This document shows, piece by piece, positions 57,584 to 64,000 of a stretch of DNA of 64,000 bases; positions within the stretch are counted from its first letter, which is position 1, and every line of letters begins with the position of its first letter. The DNA comes from Thinopyrum elongatum (lineage: Eukaryota > Streptophyta > Magnoliopsida > Poales > Poaceae): NCBI GenBank assembly GCA_011799875.1, contig CM022299.1, positions 342,304,307 to 342,368,306 of the forward strand, in the 5' to 3' direction. A program made the translations under genes and the position numbers. Below the pieces are notes generated by a model, which saw only the letters and a program-made list of their open reading frames with translations, had not been told where the DNA came from and ran no database searches.

Positions 57584-60500
57584 ATGGAGCAAAGAGACTT
57601 GGAACAAGAACAGTTGTTGGGGGACATAATCCTCGGCGGAGGTGATGTCTTGTCGTATCTCAACGACACCGATGGTCAGGAAGAAGGAGAGGATGACAGC
57701 TCCGGTTATCGAACAATGGAGGAAGGACATGATCATGATGGCTCCGGTGACCGAATGCCGGAGGAAGAAGGAGACCATGATGACGGCTCCGGTGATCGAA
57801 CGGAGGAGGGAGCTGTTGCAAAGTCCGGCGATGTATATATATTAATTAAGCCTGTGCTGACTAGATAATTGATGCATTAATTGTTTTGGTATGTACATAT
57901 ATTAACTCTTCTTTCTTCTTTTATAGCCCTCCGGATCGAGCCAAACTTCGGTAACGAGACGAGGCCCGAAGAAAAGGTTGCGCCAGGATGAAAGGTTCAC
58001 GATCACAGCAATCGTGGACGATGGCCAACCGATTGAACCCAAGCGGACCAAGGATGCATTTTCTGCTCAGTGCGGAGCTATTGTTAGGGACAGTATCCCG
58101 ATCAGCATCCAGCTATGGAATAAGCCTAAGAACGAAGACCCTCAAGTTTCTTATGTCACCGATAGACAGAAAGATGATCTTTGGACCTCGCTGAGGGCAA
58201 ATTTCACCCTACCGCCAGAGGAGGATCCGAATAAGCCAGTTATAGAGCCACTGGTCAAGGCGTGTGCTCTTAAGAAGATGGCAGATCTATTCAAGAGGTG
58301 GAAGAATGAGTTGAAATCAACGTTTGTCGACAAAGGGAAGACTCCAGAATTCACCGACCGATTTGAGAAGATAAGAGATCACTGGCCCGCATTTGTGGCC
58401 TACAAGACATTGGACAGGAGTAAGCAAATGTCAGAGAAAAACAAGATAAATGCTGCAAAGAAGCTGTATCACCATCGCACGGGATCAGGCGGCTACCTCA
58501 AAGCCCGTCCGTTGTGGGACAAAGCTGAGAATGACCTGATTGCTAAAGGGGTCGAACCAGAGATATTGAACTGGCCAGACCGTTCAAGGACTTGGTTCTT
58601 CGGGGTTGGGGGAACTTTGGATCCTAAAACTAGGAAGTGCATTTGGACGAACGAGCAACTTGCAATATCCGTCAAGAAGCTTCAGAAGTATATCGCCGCA
58701 GCGCAGCAAGGGACGTTCATTCCCGATAGAGAGAATGATGAGCTGACTGAGATCCTCGGGAATCCTGAGCACCCTGGACGAACACGAGGCACGCCAGGCT
58801 CCGTTGCGTGGAAGGTTGGGTTTCCCGGCGCAGGCGGTTACAAAACCCGGGAGAGGAAGAGGAAACAGGAGCTGAGCGAAATACAGAAGCTCAATGCAAG
58901 AGTACTAAAGCTAGAGGAACAAGTTGAGAGCCAGCGAGCTGCCGACCAACCATCTCAGCGGCACGAAGCTACCCCAGAAACTACCCCGCCATCTCAGCGG
59001 AGAAGCAGCGTGGCTTCCACGGAGCTCGTTCAGCAGCCTGACTTCACGGCTCCTAGCTACCCCGTGGATGCTATCACGGAGCTCCAACATTGCCAGCTTA
59101 TGACGAAATGTCAGAACCTCACCTTGAAGGCGGTTGTCGGCTCTGTTGCACCTCCTCAACCCGACGGAACTTTTCACTGCCGTCCGATTCCACATGGCTA
59201 TGATGTTGTGTCGGTGGATGAAGTAATGGAGGGATTTGAGGAGCTCGAGCTTGACCACCCTATAGGTGAAGGGGAGACTCAGCTGAGTTATGCTGTGAGG
59301 ACTACATGTCTATGGTGGAAGGAGTACATCAAGCTTCCGAACTGGACGCCTCCGCCTCCTCCTCCTCCTCCGGCGAGTCAGGGCACTCCGCCTCCTCCTC
59401 CTCCTCCTCCTGCTCCTTCGGCGAGTGATCAGGGCACTCCACCTCCTTCTCCGGCTTATCCGGCGCGTGAGGGCACTCCTTCGCCTCCTCCGGCGCGTCG
59501 GAGCAGTCCGCCTCCTCCTCCGCCTCATCAGCAACGGCGGAAGACAGACGCCGCCGCTGCGGCTCCTTCGGTGCGTCGGAGCACTCCACCTCCTTCTCCG
59601 CCTCATAAGCAACAACGGAAGAGAGACGCCGCCGCTCCGGCGGCTAGCAGTACAGCCAGAGGCGGGAGGCAATTCAAATACGGTCCATCTCTCAAGCCTC
59701 TGGAAAAGTTACCATACGAGATGACCGAGAAGGAAAATGAGGACATCTATCGTGCCCAAGTGAGGGACTTTTTTGCAAGGAAACCTCCACCTCCGAAGGA
59801 GACGATAGATCCAGTGAAAGCGAAGCGCACTATCGATGCCCTGAAGCGACCACCACCGCCTCCGCCGCAATCCAACTATGAGTGCATTATTGAAAGGACA
59901 TATCTGGAACCGGAGCAGTCGGGAAGTACTTGCAGTGATGTAAGGTGAGCAGAACAAAGAAGTGGGAAAAATTCCCCAGCACGGCGAACAGGCGAACCAA
60001 TCATGCCCCCCGCTCAAGGTTTCTAGCGATCTCGTCGCTCATCATCCGGGGATGGCGCCCGGTACCAATCTTGCAGATTACCTGGGCGATGATGTAGTGT
60101 TTGATATGTTAGAGGTGGAAGAATTCAGATACCAGTACGGGCAGCCTCTCGTCAAACCTGATCATCCTCCTCTAACAACGATGATGCGAAGATTTCATCA
60201 ATGGTACATGAAAACCTGCAGCGAGTCTGGGAGGGATACTTTGACGCTGAGAATTAAAGATGAGCACGACCTCATTGGAATGGATCAGTTGTCTATTGCA
60301 TTTGACGAGTTATTCCAGTTATACAATCAAAAGACCCTCGACAAAACAATCTTGACTTGCTACTGTCTGTAAGTACTACTTCTGTAATTAAGTCTCTATA
60401 TATAGCTCAGCTCTTTCATTGCATGTATATATAATTATCCTCACTATATTATACAGATTGAAGATCGTCGAATGCAGAAAAGCACAAATCTATGACATTG

Positions 60501-61417
60501 GGTTCATTAACCCAAATGTCATACATGAATGGATGGTTAAAAAGAATGTCGAAGAAACCGAGGACAACTTGCTACAATCATTGCTTAAAAATCAAAAAAG
60601 AGATACAATACTCTTTCCTTACAACTTCAAGTGAGTGTTACTGTCTTGTGCATATTCGGTTTCCCTACTCGAGGTTATAGTAATGTAATTGATGAGTTAT
60701 GCATGCGTGCGCAGCTTCCACTTTATTCTGCTAGATATTAAGCTTGAGCGGGGACTAGTAACCGTCTTAGACTCGAGACGAAAAGATCCCCAGGAGTATG
60801 CAGACATGACTGAAATGCTCCAGAAGTAAGTTCAATCGATCATTATCGCACCATATCGGCAACTTTGTTCATTTCCTGATATCAAGTAATTATTTTCTTT
60901 GTCTGGCAGGGTTTGGAAAGAGTTCACCGGAATTGCTCCGGCACTGCCGCGGGAGCTGCGATTTAGACACCCCAAAGTAAGTACTACTAGCTAGTTCCGC
61001 GCATCTCCCATTGATTCTAGTTTCATCAATACCATTTGTAATGCTTGATTATCAGTTTGATTGAACTCTATTTCTCGTAAAGTGCTTGTGGCAGGAAGCC
61101 AGGAATGATTTTTGTGGATACTACGTTTGCGAGTTCATCTACAACGCGACGACCTCTAAGCGGGGCTACTCTGAAAAACAATATGAAGTGTGTAAGCAAT
61201 AATATTCACAATTTTATTTTATTACCATCATTTGTGTTGAGTTTCATTCATATATATGTATTGACCCCCTTCTTCAAATTAGATGTGGCAGATGCGGGAT
61301 GAACTCCTACCACATGATCGCATACGAGCAATTCAAGAGGAATTGGCGGGTTTCTTTCTTGACCATGTCATAAATCCAACCGGAGAATACCATGTGGAAC
61401 TTGACATTAGATGTTAG
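57584..61417 (+). CDS. CACTA second gene: En/Spm-type protein fused to C48 (Ulp1-like) protease
   Basis: Exons are 57584-57832, 57927-59941, about 59944-60368, 60457-60630, 60715-60825, 60910-60976, 61083-61187 and 61283-61417. Splice phases are consistent from the third exon on, and the total is about 1,090 residues. The order is an acidic Gly/Asp repeat start; a plant En/Spm Transposase_24-like region (KNKINAAKKLYHHRTGSGGY); a coiled-coil (LNARVLKLEEQVESQ); a proline-rich, TPPPPP-repeat linker; and a C48 cysteine protease. Catalytic residues are His (codon 60719), Asp in VLDS (60770), Gln (61092) and Cys in DFCGYYVC (61113). Between exons 2 and 3 the frame changes by one base at 59942-59943 (TGATGTAAGGTGAG), by an extra A or an unseen intron. 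Known relatives cleave ubiquitin-like modifiers; the target here is unknown. Confidence 0.78.
59348..59650 (+). repeat. Proline-codon repeat (CCTCCTCCT with GGGCACTCC spacers)
   Basis: Within the second CACTA gene, about six units of (CCT/CCG)n alternate with CGAGTGA(G)GGCACTCC or CGTCGGAGCACTCC. They give a Pro-rich linker between the DNA-binding-like and protease parts, about 100 residues long. Minus-strand Arg-rich frames are its shadow. Confidence 0.85.
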
Positions 61418-61759
61418 GGATTGTAAGAGATCTTATATTGTATATATGTAGCTAGTAGCATCGGATAGATATATGAAAACTTGTTGTTCGACCAATCTCT
61501 CGGAGAAAGAGAGGTTGATCACTTCTCTCTGTATATGTTCATGACCATCTTGTGTACTTAATGGTTCCTTCATCTGCTTACTAGCTAGCGTGTCGAGTTC
61601 TCTCTATACGTATAGTAACTAGCGTCGACCAAGCACGGAGAAAGAGAGGACACTTCTCTCTATTAGCTAGCTAACGCAATATGAAACCCCTAAATTAACC
61701 CTCCAAAACCCCCCACCCCCCCCCCCCTTTAAAAAAAACAAAAACCCCAGCTACTGCCA

Positions 61760-61988
61760 AATGCTGACGCGTGGATGCCTTTTGGTCCCGGTTGATGTTA
61801 CCAACCGGGACTAAAGGCCCTCCTGCCTGGGCTCCCCGCAGCGGCCACGTGGAGACCCTTCTGTCCCAGTTCGTAAGCGAACCGGGACTAAAGGTTTTGG
61901 GCTTTAGTCCCGACCCTTTAGTCCCGGTTCCAGAACCGGGGCTAATGGGCCTCTGGAACCGGGACAAATGGGCCTTTTTCTACTAGTG
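61760..61988. repeat. Right subterminal repeats and TIR of the CACTA element
   Basis: GGTCCCGGTTGATGTTACCAACCGGGACTAAAGG and similar hairpin pairs repeat about five times, ending in the 13-base TIR at 61976-61988. The C-run at about 61716-61728 lies just outside this cluster. Confidence 0.82.
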
Positions 61989-61991
61989 TAC

Positions 61992-63670
61992 GGTGCCAGC
62001 CGACTTGGTTGGAGGGTTTCACAGATTCACGCTGTCCGCACTGGCGCGTTACACTGCTCCCATGATCTCCGTGTGTTGATGTAGGCGAAGCGTCAGTAGA
62101 CCGTCGACGGCTTCCCTTCATTGAGTGAATCGCCACGCCATTTATGGCGAGGTAATTTTGGTGGTATGCCGGGACACCTTCGGCTTTATGAAGGACTAAG
62201 GGGTTGATGTTTCCCCCACGCTTCATTGTTGTTGGAGACGGGGCACCGGAAATACATCGGTGCCATCCTTATGAGCGCATAGGTGTCGCCTTCTGGCGCC
62301 CATCGGGTGTGTCGGTGTACATGAATGGTTGCCGGGATGTCGTCGGCGTTGTCATGGACGCATGGGTATTGCTGCCCCCAAACACCCATGATGTAGGTTG
62401 ATGGGGTGGTTTTTTCGTCGGAATGTCTTCGACGATGACGGAAGCGCCTCTTCGTGACTGCAAAGATGTTGGAGGAGCACAACTAGGAACACCAAACAAA
62501 AACAGGCGAAAAAGAGAAAGAAAGAAAAAGGAAAAAAAGTTTATGGTTTTTTTAAATGTTGGCTTTCCCGTTATACACCAGCTCTAGACATGATATCCGA
62601 GAAGGATACCAATGGACTTGTCATTGGGAACCGTCGAAAGACCTTGACGATTGCAACTCAACAACTCAAATAAGCTTCGGTGTACATGTATGAAGACGCT
62701 GTGTTTCGGGATGCTTCCGAGAGACAACAGAAATTCATACTCTAGCCCATCATCATACTGAGGGCCCCCACAGCTCAACGTGCCCCCTGCACATGCCTCA
62801 TGAACCCAGAGACTTGGGTGTGATAGGTTCACGGTACATGGTTTTGGGACAACGGCTTGGCGATTTTTCTTCATGCCATATTGAGGGGTGGTGAACAGCT
62901 ACCTCCCGCCTTCCTTCCGGTGGGTTCCTTACTACTTGGGAACACTTGACAGCTTCTTGAACTGTTGAGAATTTTTTTTGAATTCGCTTCTTGGACTTCT
63001 AGGAATTTTACTTTTGATTACTTATGCGGAATGATTGATTGGCCGCGGACTTCATGGACTTGCTTTGACATTCGGCTTGAATTTCTTGAGGACTCATCTT
63101 CCAGGATCTCTTAGGGACCCACCTTGGGAACTTGGAAGGCAACTGTTCACCTCTGTGGACTAGGAAAAACCCTCTAGCACTTTATCTGGGGCTTCTGGTG
63201 GCGCACCGCAGGGTTGCCATGTGACTATGCACCAAACCAACTTGTATTGGGTCAGATAGCCCTCCATGATCTTTTCCTATAGTCTTCCCTGAAGTGCGAG
63301 CCTCTGTGAACACGAGGCATGCCGGGAAACATGAAGAGCGCGGGTCTCAATACTCAGAAGTGCCCAAGTAATCATCTCCGCTGCCTCCGGAAGCATACAC
63401 CTAGTATGTGTCGTGCATTGTGGGTGTAGGAGACGCACCACCTGAACCTTGACACATTGTGGCACCCTCCGACAAGTCCTAGGGTAGCCAAAGCTTCAAA
63501 TCAACGGCGTGGTGTGACAGGGTAAGCCATTTTTTTGTTGGACTTAGTCCGTAAAAATTGGGGAAAACTAGATATATCCACGAAATGCAAAGGAGAATGC
63601 ATCATGGATCTGATACCCCACAGAAAAAGTTTTCCCAATGAAAATCCGAAAGGAAACAAAAGAGGCAAAA
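61992..63670. other. Stretch left of the Gypsy integrase remnant
   Basis: Short frames on both strands have no domains. By position it may contain the 3' end of the minus-strand Gypsy internal region and part of its LTR, but no LTR end could be placed. The CACTA insertion split whatever lay here. Confidence 0.35.
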
Positions 63671-64000
63671 TTTTAAGAAAAATATTTTTTGAGGAACCTT
63701 CCGTTGATTGGGGGCATAGGTCGGACTCCCTGGGAATCGATGAGCTGGTATGCTCCCCCGTCGTAGACTTGCTCGACAACATATGGTCCTTCCCACTTTG
63801 GCTTGAACTTGCCCTTCGTCTTGTGGGTCACGACGATGGGCCGCCTGAGCACGAGGACCAACTCACCTTTTTTGGAAGATGTGTTGCTTGACGAGCTTGT
63901 TGTAGGCTCTCACCATATTCTGGCGGTAAAGCTCCAGGTTCTATAGGGCATAAAGTCGCCCCTCTTCAAGGGCATCGAGCTCCTGGAACCGCAGTTGTAC
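63671..64000 (-). pseudogene. Degraded Gypsy integrase C-terminus
   Basis: On the minus strand, 63861-63673 reads KGKFKPKWEGPYVVEQVYDG, then PMPPINGRFLKKYFS and a stop. This is the typical end of plant Ty3/Gypsy integrases. Upstream pieces (ELYRQNMVRAYNKLVKQH) are in another frame. A one-base gain in an A-run near 63872 shifts the frame, and a TAG at about 63932 replaces a Gln codon. The element continues past the right edge. It binds no function now. Confidence 0.8.

Larger units (their letters stand above)
51981..61988 (+). mobile_element. Complete-ended CACTA (En/Spm) element carrying a Ulp1-like protease
   Basis: Its ends are CACTAGTAGAAAA at 51981 and its inverse complement TTTTCTACTAGTG at 61976-61988, a perfect 13-base TIR. 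TAC target duplications are at 51978-51980 and 61989-61991. Subterminal regions contain many copies of GGTCCCGGTT / AACCGGGACC in both orientations. The 10,008-bp interior holds two genes: a transposase C-terminal remnant (52329-53663) and a TNPA-like/protease fusion (57584-61417). The DDE catalytic part of the transposase is absent, so it depends on a partner element. Confidence 0.93.

Noticed and set aside
59310..59672. Arg-rich minus-strand frames
   Set aside because: They are shadows of the proline-codon repeat in the plus-strand CACTA gene.

Overview
The window looks like intergenic, transposon-dominated chromosome from a Triticeae grass (wheat, Aegilops, rye or barley group). The reasons are long LTR retrotransposons with a tRNA-Asp primer site, CACTA elements with 3-bp target duplications, Stowaway MITEs beginning CTCCCTCC and flanked by TA, a tRNA-derived SINE of the kind common in wheat introns, and GC-rich grass-style promoters. 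I could not run a database search. Family names are given only where structure or recognisable motifs support them. Layout, left part: 1-1505 is a truncated minus-strand LTR. It abuts 1506-6440, a minus-strand array of at least eight imperfectly repeated exon/intron units, a decaying gene whose exons were duplicated in tandem. Possible 5' parts lie up to about 7700. From 8 to 17 kb there are SSRs, a SINE with clear target duplication, locally duplicated intergenic DNA, a GC-rich gene remnant and a Stowaway element. Centre: 17156-26749 is a complete non-autonomous Ty3/Gypsy element with two LTRs, a 5-bp TSD, PBS, gag, protease, an extra ORF and PPT, but no reverse transcriptase or integrase. 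A degenerate minus-strand two-exon gene lies at about 28.8-29.6 kb. The best host gene is the three-exon F-box/LRR gene at 30511-32099; its last exon is frameshifted by a homopolymer. Right part: 32.5-36.9 kb is the right end of a CACTA element. Two LTRs (38128-39518 plus, 39520-41042 minus) lie back to back. They are followed by a Stowaway MITE, a 130-bp tandem repeat, GC-rich gene-like DNA without a convincing ORF, an unusually perfect 147-bp palindrome at 48575-48721, and AT-rich intron-like DNA. At 51981-61988 lies an intact-ended 10-kb CACTA element with TSD TAC. Its first gene keeps only the DUF4218/DUF4216 tail of a transposase, without the DDE region. Its second gene, eight exons, couples a plant En/Spm-type domain and a proline-rich linker to a C48 (Ulp1/SENP-like) cysteine protease with all expected catalytic residues. 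The window ends in the degraded 3' end of a minus-strand Gypsy integrase. Genes working together: no host operon or pathway is visible. The functional modules are those of the mobile elements. The F-box gene would act as a substrate adaptor of an SCF ubiquitin ligase if expressed. The CACTA protease could act on SUMO-like conjugates or other proteins, but this is inference.
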